Shown here in pieces: positions 8,137-18,888 of a stretch of 24,215 nucleotides of DNA. The notes beneath the pieces were generated by a model. That model made no database searches, had not been told where the DNA came from, and was given only the letters and a program-made list of their open reading frames with translations. Made by a program: the position numbers and the translations under genes. The stretch lies in NCBI GenBank assembly GCA_030045295.1, contig JASIGD010000392.1:1-24215 (forward strand), read 5' to 3'. Within the stretch, counting starts at the first letter, position 1, and each line of letters starts with the position of its first letter. Source of the stretch: Streptosporangiaceae bacterium (GTDB lineage: Bacteria; Actinomycetota; Actinomycetes; Streptosporangiales; Streptosporangiaceae).

Positions 8137-8171
8137 ACAGTATTCATATTTCACCGGCCACGGTCTACTGT
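8137..8171. promoter_or_regulatory. Mirrored divergent -10 elements for two probably leaderless genes
   Basis: TACTGT occurs on the + strand at 8166-8171, six bases before the ATG at 8178. It occurs again on the - strand at 8137-8142 (seen as ACAGTA), six bases before the ATG at 8130. Neither gene has a Shine-Dalgarno sequence. On the + strand TTCATA (8143-8148) sits 17 bases upstream as a possible -35; the - strand -35 is not clear. The spacing would place transcription start at or next to the A of each ATG. Confidence 0.42.
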
Positions 8172-8177
8172 GCGAGC

Positions 8178-9434
8178 ATGTCAGTCGACCAGGCGGGCAG
8201 GCTCGCCGACCGCACCGCGCAGCCGCGCCGGGAGCCGGCCGATATCTTGCGATCCCGGTATGACCGCCTCACCGCGGAGATTGACCCGCCGCTCGCCCTG
8301 GTCGACCTGGACGCGTTCGACCGGAACGCCGCCGATATGACGCGCCGCGCCGCCGATCGCCCGATCCGGGTGGCCACTAAGTCGGTCAGGTGCCGGTACC
8401 TGATCGAGCGCGCCCTGGCCAAGCCCGGTTACCAGGGTCTGATGTGCTATTCGCTGCCCGAAGCGCTGTGGCTGCACGCCACGGGCATCGGCGACGACCT
8501 GCTGGTCGCCTACCCCACCGTGGACAGGAAGGCCGTCCAGGCCCTGGCCGCGGATGACCGGGCCAGGCGCCAGGTCACGATCATGGTCGATTCACCCGCG
8601 CACCTGGACCTGGTCGACCGGGTTCTCGGCGCCGGCCATCCGGAGATCCGCGTCTGCCTGGAGCTCGACGTGTCGTGGCGCCCGCTGGCCGGCCAGCCCC
8701 TGATCCACGTCGGCAGCCGGCGCTCCCCGCTGTACACGCCGGAGCAGGCCGTGGACTTCGCCCTGACCATCACCAGGCGGGCGGGCTTCGGCCTCGTGGG
8801 GGTGATGGGCTACGAGGGCCAGATCGCGGGCCTGGGCGACGCTCCGCCCGGGCGGCCCGTCAGGGCGCAGCTGATCAGGGCGATCCAGGACCGCTCGGCC
8901 AGGGAGCTCAATCGACGCCGCGCCGAGGCCATAACCAGGATCCAGGCCCTGACCAGCCTGGAGTTCGTCAATGGCGGCGGGACGGGGAGCCTGGAATCGA
9001 CCGCGGGTGACGCGTCGGTGACCGAGCTGACGGCGGGCTCCGGGCTGGTCGGCGCGACGCTGTTCGATGCGTACCGGCGTTTCACCCCGGCGCCCGCGTT
9101 GATGTTCGCGCTGCCCGTGGTCAGGCGACCGGGGCCGGGCATCGCGACGCTGTTCGCCGGCGGCTACGTAGCCTCCGGCACCGGCACGCGGGACCGGCTG
9201 CCGAGCCCGTACCTGCCGCCCGGCCTCACCCTTACCGGCATCGAGGGCGCCGGCGAGGTCCAGACGCCGGTACGCGGCACTGCGGCGGACAGGCTGAAGC
9301 CCGGCGACCGCGTCTGGCTGCGTCACGCCAAGGCCGGCGAGCTCGCGGAGCGCTTCAACGAGTACTACATCGCCCATGACGACCAGGTCACGGCGGTGCC
9401 CACGTACCGGGGCGAGGGCAAGTGCTTCGGCTAG
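8178..9434 (+). CDS. PLP-dependent alanine racemase/D-threonine aldolase-fold enzyme (amino acid deaminase/aldolase)
   Basis: The 418-residue protein has an N-terminal alanine-racemase-type TIM barrel, with PLP Schiff-base lysine K68 in the RVATKSV strand and a phosphate-binding region near FVNGGGTGS. The C-terminal beta domain is like that of D-serine dehydratase and D-threonine aldolase. In those enzymes an HxC or HxD pair binds a catalytic metal; the corresponding place here reads H383-A-K385, so the second ligand is a lysine and metal use is doubtful. Actinobacterial homologues are annotated only as amino acid deaminase/aldolase. It is divergent from the lactone oxidase and probably leaderless. 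The true substrate is unknown; a D-amino acid or beta-hydroxy amino acid is the most likely type. Confidence 0.85.
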   Translation: MSVDQAGRLADRTAQPRREPADILRSRYDRLTAEIDPPLALVDLDAFDRNAADMTRRAADRPIRVATKSVRCRYLIERALAKPGYQGLMCYSLPEALWLHATGIGDDLLVAYPTVDRKAVQALAADDRARRQVTIMVDSPAHLDLVDRVLGAGHPEIRVCLELDVSWRPLAGQPLIHVGSRRSPLYTPEQAVDFALTITRRAGFGLVGVMGYEGQIAGLGDAPPGRPVRAQLIRAIQDRSARELNRRRAEAITRIQALTSLEFVNGGGTGSLESTAGDASVTELTAGSGLVGATLFDAYRRFTPAPALMFALPVVRRPGPGIATLFAGGYVASGTGTRDRLPSPYLPPGLTLTGIEGAGEVQTPVRGTAADRLKPGDRVWLRHAKAGELAERFNEYYIAHDDQVTAVPTYRGEGKCFG

Positions 9435-9505
9435 CCCGGTGACACCCTTCCATCAGGCTTGACCCAACCGTGGCGGCGCGCCCGGCGTCGTAGAGGTGAC
9501 TTGGC

Positions 9506-10132
9506 TTGAAGTTGCTAAGGCTGTTGAAGGGGTGGAAATCCGTGTGGACCTCGGATTCGCGAAGAGCCGGGCAGGCTGCGGTCTGGGCCGCGGTCGCCGG
9601 CGCCGCCTTGCTGGTTACGGCTTGTAGTTCATCAGCGAGCTCCGCCGCGTCCTCGGCGGCGAGCACGGCGGGGACGCCGTCGTCCAGCTCCCCGGCTGCG
9701 CTGTCCAGCGTGACCCCGTCGAAGACCCGGGCCAGCACTTTCCTCGCCGAAGGCCAGGAGATCAACGGGACGGCATTGTATGAGCCCGCGTGCGGTGGGT
9801 ACGGCTGCGCGCTTTCCGGTGATTCCACGGCGTTCCTGTACCACATGAAGTGGGCGACCTGGTCGGCGACCGAGGCGGTGGGCACCGGTACCTACAAGCT
9901 CGACGATTGCCGTCCTAACTGCGCCGCGGGCACGGTCTACCCGGTGGCCACGGTGGTGACGCTGAGCCAGCCGGTGAAAGCCTGCTTCTCGTCCGGCACC
10001 CGCTGGTTCTGGTCCCATGCCTCCTTCACGTTCCCGGACGGCCTGCCGAAGGCGCTGCAGGGCCAGGACTCGCCGCAGAACCCCTGGACCTTCGACACCG
10101 TGGTCGCGGCGGCGCGGCAGAGCTGCGCCTGA
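9506..10132 (+). CDS. Secreted lipoprotein of unknown function with six cysteines
   Basis: The protein has a signal peptide ending in a lipobox (LLVTAC, lipidated C40), a Ser/Ala/Thr linker of about 35 residues, and a C-terminal domain of about 130 residues. That domain has six cysteines (C96, C101, C135, C139, C160, C207), suggesting three disulfides in a domain displayed outside the membrane. The segment DDCRPNCAAGTVYPVATVVTL resembles a family of small actinobacterial exported proteins of unknown role. TTG at 9506 is preceded by GAGGTGA (9493-9499) at six bases. A GTG at 9542, behind AAGGGG, would give a more usual signal peptide and is a real alternative. Confidence 0.8.
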   Translation: MKLLRLLKGWKSVWTSDSRRAGQAAVWAAVAGAALLVTACSSSASSAASSAASTAGTPSSSSPAALSSVTPSKTRASTFLAEGQEINGTALYEPACGGYGCALSGDSTAFLYHMKWATWSATEAVGTGTYKLDDCRPNCAAGTVYPVATVVTLSQPVKACFSSGTRWFWSHASFTFPDGLPKALQGQDSPQNPWTFDTVVAAARQSCA

Positions 10133-10154
10133 GCCGGCGCTGGTGCGCCGGCTC
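10131..10154 (+). terminator. Perfect 10-bp hairpin terminator after the lipoprotein gene
   Basis: GAGCCGGCGC (10131-10140) pairs perfectly with GCGCCGGCTC (10145-10154) across a TGGT loop. The stem starts inside the stop codon of the lipoprotein gene. There is no T-run, as usual for high-GC actinobacteria. Confidence 0.7.
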
Positions 10155-10175
10155 CCGCATGACGCCGCCGGCCGA

Positions 10176-10203
10176 GTGAGGCTGGCCCGGTGAGGCTGGC
10201 CCG
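10176..10203 (+). repeat. 14-bp tandem duplication
   Basis: GTGAGGCTGGCCCG occurs twice without a gap (10176-10189 and 10190-10203), upstream of the methyltransferase gene. It probably arose by slippage; no function is evident, though it may alter promoter spacing. Confidence 0.6.
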
Positions 10204-10272
10204 GACCCCCGCGGATCCCGGCTGCCCTTATCATCGGAGGTGCCCGTTCCGACCCACGGAGGAAGACGCCCA

Positions 10273-11187
10273 ATGTCCGCCCAACCGCCGACACTCCCCG
10301 AACCGGGTCCTGACGACCCGATCGGTGTCCGCTTTCCCAATACGGCCCGTATTTGGAACTACCAGCTCGGCGGCAAGGACAACTTCGAGGTCGACCGGCA
10401 GGCGTCCGAAGCGGCCAACGCGATGGTGCGGGGGCTGGGCGTGCCGGACGGTGCGGACAGCGCCCTGGAAAGCCGCCACCTGCTGCAACGGATGGTCGAC
10501 TACATGGCCGGCCAAGGTATCCGCCAGTTCCTCGACCTCGGTTCGGGCCTGCCGAACATGGCCAACACGCACCAGGTCGCCCATCGGGCGGCGCCCGGCG
10601 CGCGGATCGTCTACGTGGACATCGATCCGATGGTGTCGACTCACGCCGCCGCGCTGATGGCTGGCCCCGACGTGGTCACGCTAAGGGCGGACCTGCGCGA
10701 ACCAGAGCAGGTGCTCAACGATCCGCGGGTCCGCGATCTGTTCGACTTCGGGCAGCCGGTCGGGATCATGTTCATGTGCGTGCTGCACTGCCTGTGGGAC
10801 AAGGAAGATCCGTGGGGAATCGTCCGGCAGTTCCGCGACGCCGTGGTGCCCGGCAGCTGCCTGGCCCTTAGCCACATGACCGACGAAGCTCACCCGGAAG
10901 CGGCCGAGGGGCTGTTCCGCATATCCCAGGATCTGCACTGGAACACGCCGCTCATCTCGCGCAGCCGCGCCGACATCGCGCGGTTCTTCGACGGGTTCAC
11001 GCTGGTTGAGCCGGGTCTGGTGGCTCCCGCGCAGTGGAGGCCCGACCTGGACGATCCGCTCCGCACCCGCGACGAGCGCGAGGGCGACGATGAACCCGTG
11101 CTGAAGCTGATCGTGCCCGAACCGCCCGGGGACGATCGCGGGGTCGCGTGGCACCTGTGCGGTGTCGGCGTCAAGGACCAGCCGTAA
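10273..11187 (+). CDS. SAM-dependent methyltransferase, DUF574/Methyltransf_19 family
   Basis: This 304-residue protein belongs to a family greatly expanded in filamentous actinobacteria. It shows the family start (PNTARIWNYQLGGKDNFEVDR), the SAM-binding glycine loop FLDLGSGLPNMANTH (residues 86-100), the acidic strand end VYVDIDPMV and the MFMCVLHCLWDKEDP segment. Substrates are generally unknown. ATG at 10273 has GGAGGAA (10258-10264) eight bases upstream; a longer GTG start at 10240 is less likely. It stands alone between a terminator and the convergent treZ gene, so neighbours give no clue to its target. Confidence 0.93.
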   Translation: MSAQPPTLPEPGPDDPIGVRFPNTARIWNYQLGGKDNFEVDRQASEAANAMVRGLGVPDGADSALESRHLLQRMVDYMAGQGIRQFLDLGSGLPNMANTHQVAHRAAPGARIVYVDIDPMVSTHAAALMAGPDVVTLRADLREPEQVLNDPRVRDLFDFGQPVGIMFMCVLHCLWDKEDPWGIVRQFRDAVVPGSCLALSHMTDEAHPEAAEGLFRISQDLHWNTPLISRSRADIARFFDGFTLVEPGLVAPAQWRPDLDDPLRTRDEREGDDEPVLKLIVPEPPGDDRGVAWHLCGVGVKDQP

Positions 11188-11203
11188 GACGATCGTGCTC
11201 CGG

Positions 11204-11221
11204 CCGCCGTTAGCGCGGCGG
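11204..11221. terminator. Short hairpin between convergent methyltransferase and treZ genes
   Basis: CCGCCG (11204-11209) pairs with CGGCGG (11216-11221) around a 6-nt loop and directly abuts the treZ stop codon. Since the two genes converge within 34 bases, it could serve both strands. Confidence 0.45.
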
Positions 11222-12988
11222 TCAGGCTGACGCCGAGTGCAGCGCCCGGGTCTCGACGACGGCGAAGGCCGCGGGCGGGACCGTGACCGTATCCTGCTCG
11301 ATCGCGACCTGCGAGCTGGACGCGGCGAGTACGCCGATGCCGGGCTGCCCGAGCGGCAGCCGGGCGGTTCCGGGGCCGAGGTTCACGGCGATCCGCAGCC
11401 GCCCGCGCCGGACCATGAGCCACCGCGCGTCCTCGTCGAAGTCGGCCGTCACCCGGTCCAGCCGCGGATCGGTCAGCTCGGGCCGGGCCCGGCGCAGCGC
11501 GGTCAGCTCCCGGTACCAGGTGAGGATGCCGAGATGAGGCTCGCGGTCGCGCTCGGCCCAGTCCAGCTTGGAGCGGAGGAAGGTCGCCTCGTCCTGCGGG
11601 TTGGGCACGTCGCCCGTCCAGCCGTGCTCCTTGAACTCGGCCTGCCGGCCCTCCGCGACGGCCTCCGCGAGCCAGGGGTCGATGTGGTCGGTGAAGTACT
11701 GCCAGGGGGTGTCCGCGCCCCACTCCTCGCCCATGAACAGCATCGGCGTGTACGGCCCGGTCAGTATCAGGCCCGCGCCCACCTTGAGCAGGTCCGGCGA
11801 CAGCGTGGCGGAGATCCGGTCGCCGGCGGCCCGGTTACCGACCTGGTCGTGATCTTGCAGGTAGCCGAGGAAGCGGTGGGCGGGGATGCGGAACACGTCG
11901 ACCTGCCGCCCGTGCGTGCGGCCGCGGAAGGCGGACCAGATGCCGTCGTGGAAGAACACCCTGGTGTAGGTCTTGGCCAGGGCCGCCATCGACCCGAAGT
12001 CGCGGTAGTAGCCCTGCCGCTCGCCGGTGATCGCGGCGTGCACCGCGTGGTGGAAGTCGTCGCTCCACTGCGCGGCCAGCCCGTATCCGCCCGCCTCGCG
12101 GGACGTGACCAGCCGCGGGTCGTTGGCGTCGGACTCGGCGACGAGAACCAGCTCGCGGTTCAGCAGGGCCGCGAGCGCCTGCACCTCGGCCGCGAGCTCT
12201 TCGAGGAAGTTCAGCGCGCGGCGGTCTTCCAGTGCGTGCACCGCGTCCAGCCGCAGCCCGTCCAGGTGGTAATCACGCAGCCACATCAGCGCGTTCCCGA
12301 TGAGGAACGCGCGGACTTCGTCCGAACCGGGCTGGTCCAGGTTGACCGCGGGTCCCCAGGGCGTTACGTGCGCCGCGGTGAAGTACGGCCCGAACGCGTC
12401 GAGCCGGTTGCCGACCCCGACGTGGTTGTACACCACGTCGAGCAGGACGGCCAGGCCGCGCGCGTGGCAGGCGTCGACGAATCGCTTCAGCCCGTCCGGG
12501 CCGCCGTACGGCTCGTGCACCGCCCACAGGTTGATCCCGTCGTAGCCCCAGCCGTGCTGCCCGGGAAACGCCGCGACCGGCATCAGCTCGACGGTGTGCA
12601 CGCCTAGTTGCCGCAGGTGATCCAGGCGTCCGATGGCGGCGTCGAACGTGCCCTGGGCGGTGAAGGTGCCGATGTGCAGCTCGTAGATCACCGACCCGTG
12701 CAGCGGCCCGCCGCGCCAGCTGCGGTCCGTCCAGCTGAACGCCGACTGGTCGTAGGTGCAGCTCAAGCCCTTGACGCCGAACGGCTGTCGCAGGGACCGC
12801 GGGTCCGGCAGCACCTCGCCGGCATCCAGCCTGAACCCGTAGTCGATGCCGGCGCTGACGTCCGGTACGTCGATACTCCACCATTCGGAGCCGGGCCCGG
12901 AGCCTTCCTGGCTCATCGGGTACCGCTGTCCCGCGACTTCCACCTCGACCTTGGCGGCGGCCGGAGCCCAGACGCTGAACGTGGTCAT
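11222..12988 (-). CDS. treZ: Malto-oligosyltrehalose trehalohydrolase
   Basis: The 588-residue enzyme releases trehalose from maltooligosyl-trehalose made by TreY. It has an N-terminal E-set (immunoglobulin-like) domain, a GH13 barrel and a C-terminal beta domain. The catalytic nucleophile is D248 in DGLRLDAVHAL, the acid is E285 in LVAESDAND, and the third carboxylate lies in YLQDHDQVGNR. The start codon overlaps the treY stop (ATGA at 12988-12985), indicating translational coupling. It is the last gene of glgX-treY-treZ, which turns glycogen or maltodextrins into trehalose in the cytoplasm. Confidence 0.97.
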   Translation of the reverse strand: MTTFSVWAPAAAKVEVEVAGQRYPMSQEGSGPGSEWWSIDVPDVSAGIDYGFRLDAGEVLPDPRSLRQPFGVKGLSCTYDQSAFSWTDRSWRGGPLHGSVIYELHIGTFTAQGTFDAAIGRLDHLRQLGVHTVELMPVAAFPGQHGWGYDGINLWAVHEPYGGPDGLKRFVDACHARGLAVLLDVVYNHVGVGNRLDAFGPYFTAAHVTPWGPAVNLDQPGSDEVRAFLIGNALMWLRDYHLDGLRLDAVHALEDRRALNFLEELAAEVQALAALLNRELVLVAESDANDPRLVTSREAGGYGLAAQWSDDFHHAVHAAITGERQGYYRDFGSMAALAKTYTRVFFHDGIWSAFRGRTHGRQVDVFRIPAHRFLGYLQDHDQVGNRAAGDRISATLSPDLLKVGAGLILTGPYTPMLFMGEEWGADTPWQYFTDHIDPWLAEAVAEGRQAEFKEHGWTGDVPNPQDEATFLRSKLDWAERDREPHLGILTWYRELTALRRARPELTDPRLDRVTADFDEDARWLMVRRGRLRIAVNLGPGTARLPLGQPGIGVLAASSSQVAIEQDTVTVPPAAFAVVETRALHSASA

Positions 12989-15712
12989 GGGACGCCCCCG
13001 TCCGCGAGCCGGTCCCGCTCTTCAAGGTAGATCCGCTCCGGGATGAGCAGCGCCACCGGGAGAAGCCGGGTCAGCTCGGCCAAAAGCGGACGCAGGCCGG
13101 CGTGCCTGGTGCCGGTCAGCACGTCGCGCCAGTGGAGTTCGGGCAGGGGCAGGGCGGTATCGGCCCAGCCGCCGCGGCGGCGCAGGCCGGCGGGCAGCCG
13201 GGTGGCCACGGTGACCGCGTGCTCGCCGCGCGAGAAGGCGACCGCGTGCTCGGCGGCCTCACCCTCGGCGGCCAGCGGGGTGTAGCCGCCGACGAACCAG
13301 TCCGGATGATCGCGGCGCAGCCACAGCGCGCGCGAGGTCACGAGCAGCTTCTCCGCGTCCAGGCCAGCCGCCAGGCCACCGAGGACCGTCTGGCCCGGGC
13401 CGGCCTGCAGCGCGGCGAGCAGGCGCCGGCGGCGCTGGTAGTCGACTGGCCGGCGGTTGTCCGGATCGACCAGCGACAAGCCGACCAGCTCGCAGCCCTG
13501 GTAGATGTCGGCCGCCCCGGGCATGGTGAGCTGGACGAGCTTGGCGCCGAGGGAGTTGACCCGCGCATCCGGCGCGATCCTGGCCACGAAGCCCGCGATG
13601 GCGGCGGTCAGTTCCGGGTCGCCCAGGACCGCGTCGGCCAGGCCGAGCACCGCCGATTCGTAGCCCGGATCCGGCGTGGTCCAAGATGTCCGCGTTTTCG
13701 CCTCGCGCATGGCCTTACGCAAGTACTCGCGGACCCGTTCCGGGCCTGCTGGCCAGGCGCCGACCAGCGTCTGCCACAGCAGGTACTCCAGGTCGGGCTC
13801 GGGTGCCCGCTGCGTGACCTGGGCCGCCACGCCGTCGGTGAGGCACAGGGCCAGGCCGTGCCACTCGGCGACCTGGTGCGCCCATTCCTGCGGCCATTCG
13901 GCGAGTACCGCCAGCCGGGCGCGGACGTCTTCCTGGCGTTTGGTGTCGTGCGTGGACAACGCGGTCAGCGTGGTGGGCCACCGCCCGGCGAGGCGGCCGG
14001 CCGCGACGTGGAACTCTGCCGGGCTGATCCCGAAGATGTCCGGATCGCCGCCTACCTCGTTCAGCGCGGCCAGCCGCGACCAGCGGTAGAACGCGGTGTC
14101 CTCCACCCCCTTGGCCAGCACAGGGCCGGTGGTCTGGCCGAACCGCACGATCAGCTCGTCGCGGGCCGCGCGCTGCGACGCGTCCTGAGCGGCCTCGCCG
14201 AGGCCGAGTACGGCCGCGCACACGGCGTCCAGCGCGGGATGCAGCCGCGGGTCCAGGCGCCCGCGCGCGGATGAGGTGGCCGCCGTCACCGCCAGCACCG
14301 AGGAGCCGGGCGGCGGCTCGCCCGGGGTCACGTAACCGCGGTACACGCCGAATGCGGCCAGCAGCGCGACGAGCACCTCGTGCACGTCGGCGGGGCCGAA
14401 GCCGTCGAGGCCCGGGTAGGCCGCACGGGCGAACAGACGGGTCAGGCGGGACACCTCGGCCGTGAAGACGCCGCTGGCGACGTACCGCTTGGCTTCCGTG
14501 GCCACGTCGGCGAAGCTGCGCCCCGGCGGGTCAGGGGGCACGGGGAGCGCGGAGCCCCCCCAAGGGGGGTCTGGGGCGACGGGTTCCACCCCAGAGGGCA
14601 CAGGGAGCGGGAAGCCCGCCCAAGGGGGGTCTGGGGGGATGGGTCTCCCCCCAGGGGGCACGGGGGGCGGGAAGCCCCCCGTAAGCAGGGGGGGTCTGGG
14701 GGGGATCGCTCCCCCCGAGGAAACACAGAAGCGGACGTACTCCTCGGTCAGCGGCTCGCCCCCGGCGGGGTCGACGAACAGCCCGCCGACCAGGGCGAGC
14801 GCGTCGTAGCCCGTGGTGCCTGCGCAGCGCCAGGCCGGCAGCTCCTCCCCGTAGGCCAGGATCTTCTCGACCACGATCCAGGCGCCGCCGGTGGCCTCGT
14901 GCAGCCGCCGCAGGTAGCCGTCGGGGTCAGCCAGCCCGTCGGGGTGGTCGATGCGCAGGCCGTCGATCAGGCCCTCGTCGAACAGGCGCAACAGCACCCG
15001 GTGGGTGGCGGCGAATACGTCGGGATCCTCAGCCCGGATCGCGATGAGCGTGTCGACGTCGAAGAACCGCCGCCAGTTGAGCTGGGTCGCCGCGTCGCGC
15101 CAGCCGCTGAGCCGGTAGTGCTGCTGGGCCAGCAGCACGCCGAGGGGCAGGTCGGCCACGCCGTCCCGGAGCGGCAGCACGTGGTCGAAATAGCGGAGCA
15201 CCGGACCGCGGTGCTCCGCGCTCTCCGGCGTCCTCGGGGCCGTGTCGATGACCAGATCGCCCAGGCAGCTCTCCAGCGGCCCGGCCAGGATGGGCATGAG
15301 CAGCTTGCCCTCCTGCGCGTCCCAGTCGACGTCGAACCAGCGCGCGTACTCCGATGCCCTCCCCCGGTACAGCACCGACCACAGTTGCTTGTTGAGCGAC
15401 TCGGGGGTCGGCCGGGCCATGTGGTTGGGTACCACGTCGACCACCACTCCCAGGCCGTGCCCGTGGAACTGCTTCACCATCGCGCGGAACTCGTCTTCGC
15501 CGCCGAGGTCGGTCGAGACCCGCGAGTGGTCCACGACGTCGTATCCGTGCGGGGACCCCGGATCGGCCTGCAGGATCGGCGACAGGTAGGCGTGCGATAC
15601 GCCCAGCGCGGCAAGATAGTCGGCCAGTTCGGCCGCCTGCCTGAACCCGAACCCGGCTCGCAGCTGCAGCCGGTACGTGGAGACCGGGACGCCGAGGCCC
15701 CCGGCGGCCGCC

Positions 15713-15720
<8 letters not shown>
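12985..15720 (-). CDS. treY: Malto-oligosyltrehalose synthase with an in-frame repeat insertion
   Basis: The 911-residue enzyme converts the reducing end of maltooligosaccharides to an alpha,alpha-1,1 linkage. It opens with the family signature STYRLQL, with nucleophile D258 in GLRIDHPDGL, acid/base E285 in WIVVEKIL and the STHDTKRQEDVRARL motif further on. It is longer than usual because residues about 333-400 are a proline-rich insertion absent from the family. It lies between YVRFC and RSFADVATEAKRYV, which are normally joined by only a few residues. All catalytic motifs are intact and the frame is preserved, so the enzyme may well be active. The GTG start overlaps the end of glgX by eight bases. 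Confidence 0.95.
14521..14724 (-). repeat. GC-rich 60-bp tandem repeat inserted in treY
   Basis: Units of exactly 60 bp start at 14532, 14592 and 14652 on the + strand (the third carries a small insertion). They contain runs such as AAGGGGGGTCTGGGG and CCCCCCAGGGGGCACGG. On the coding strand this reads as 20-residue repeats with PDPPW and PVP cores. Because 60 is divisible by three, copy-number changes keep the treY frame. The outer part at 14693-14716 (a run of G, then ATCGCT, then six C) is a hairpin that resembles the element at 23607-23638. Confidence 0.85.
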
Positions 15721-17839
<2,119 letters not shown>

Positions 17840-17934
17840 AGGTTCCCCATTCCTCGCGCTGAACGTTCGTTGCGACCATCACCACTGTCCCATCCGGCCG
17901 CGGTCACAGCGAACTCTGGCCGGCCAAGCCGGTG

Positions 17935-18888
17935 TCAGCGGGTGCGCAGCGCGGTCACCAGGGCGGGGATTACCTGGTGCAGGTCGCCGACGACGGCGTA
18001 GTCGGCGTGGGCGAGGATGGGGGCGCCCGGGTCGGTGTTGATCGCGATGATGTGCTTGGCGCCCGCGCAGCCCGCGATGTGCTGGATGGCGCCGCTGATC
18101 CCGCAGGCGAGGTAGAGCTCCGGGGTGATCTTGGTACCGGTCTGGCCGACCTGCTGCTTGTGCGGGCGCCAGCCTTCGGAGGTGACGACGCGGGAGACGC
18201 CGACCACGCCGCCGAGCAGCTCGGCCAGCTCCTCGAGCGGGGCGAAGCCGTCGGGACCGCCGACGCCGCGGCCGCCGCCGACCACGACCCGCGCGGTGGC
18301 CAGCGACATGCCTCCCGCGCCGGCGGGCGACTCGGCGGCCCGCACCCGGAGGTCGGCCTCGGCCAGTTCGGGCTTGTGGACGTGCACCTGGATGGCGGCC
18401 GGCGTCTCCGCTGAAACGGCCGGCACCGCGTCGGTGGCCACGGTCAGCAGCGCGACGGGTGCCTCGAGGACCGCGTCCTCCAGGAGCAGGCCCGCCCAGC
18501 GCTGCCGGACCAGCCGGTGCGCGCCCTGGCCGTCGGGGGTGACCTGCGTGCAGTTCGCGGCCATGGGCAGGGCGGTGATCGCGCCGAGATGGGCCAGCAC
18601 CTCGTGACCGCGGTCGGTGCCGGCCGCGAGCACGGCGGTCGCGCCCGTCTCCGCGGCCAGCGCGGCCAGGACCCGCGCCCAGGCCAGCGGCGCGTACCCC
18701 TCCAGCGCCGAGGGCTCGACGAGATAGGCGGCGGTAACCCCGTAACTGGCCAGGGTCACCTGCGGCGCGGCGTCGGCGAACAGCACCGCGTTGACGTCGC
18801 CGCCCAGCGAGCGGGCCAGGGTGAGGGCACGCAAGGACACGTCAGCGGGTTCGGCGCCGTCGAGTTCGATCAGGCACAGGGCGGTCAC
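17935..18888 (-). CDS. etfA: Electron transfer flavoprotein alpha subunit
   Basis: The 317-residue protein has an N-terminal alpha/beta domain and a C-terminal FAD domain with the family signature. The signature runs from RPHKQQVGQTGTKITPELYLACGIS through GAIQHIAG to AINTDPGAPILAHADYAVVGDL. With EtfB it accepts electrons from flavin dehydrogenases and passes them on to ETF:quinone oxidoreductase. The GTG start overlaps the etfB stop (GTGA), so the subunits are made together. The dehydrogenase gene upstream in the same operon is the most likely electron donor. Confidence 0.97.
   Translation of the reverse strand: MTALCLIELDGAEPADVSLRALTLARSLGGDVNAVLFADAAPQVTLASYGVTAAYLVEPSALEGYAPLAWARVLAALAAETGATAVLAAGTDRGHEVLAHLGAITALPMAANCTQVTPDGQGAHRLVRQRWAGLLLEDAVLEAPVALLTVATDAVPAVSAETPAAIQVHVHKPELAEADLRVRAAESPAGAGGMSLATARVVVGGGRGVGGPDGFAPLEELAELLGGVVGVSRVVTSEGWRPHKQQVGQTGTKITPELYLACGISGAIQHIAGCAGAKHIIAINTDPGAPILAHADYAVVGDLHQVIPALVTALRTR

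Noticed and set aside
14521..14724. CRISPR array
   Set aside because: The 60-bp units abut without unique spacers and lie in frame within treY; no cas genes are nearby.
14521..14724. treY as a frameshifted pseudogene
   Set aside because: The frame stays open through the repeat, and conserved motifs on both sides are intact and in the same frame.
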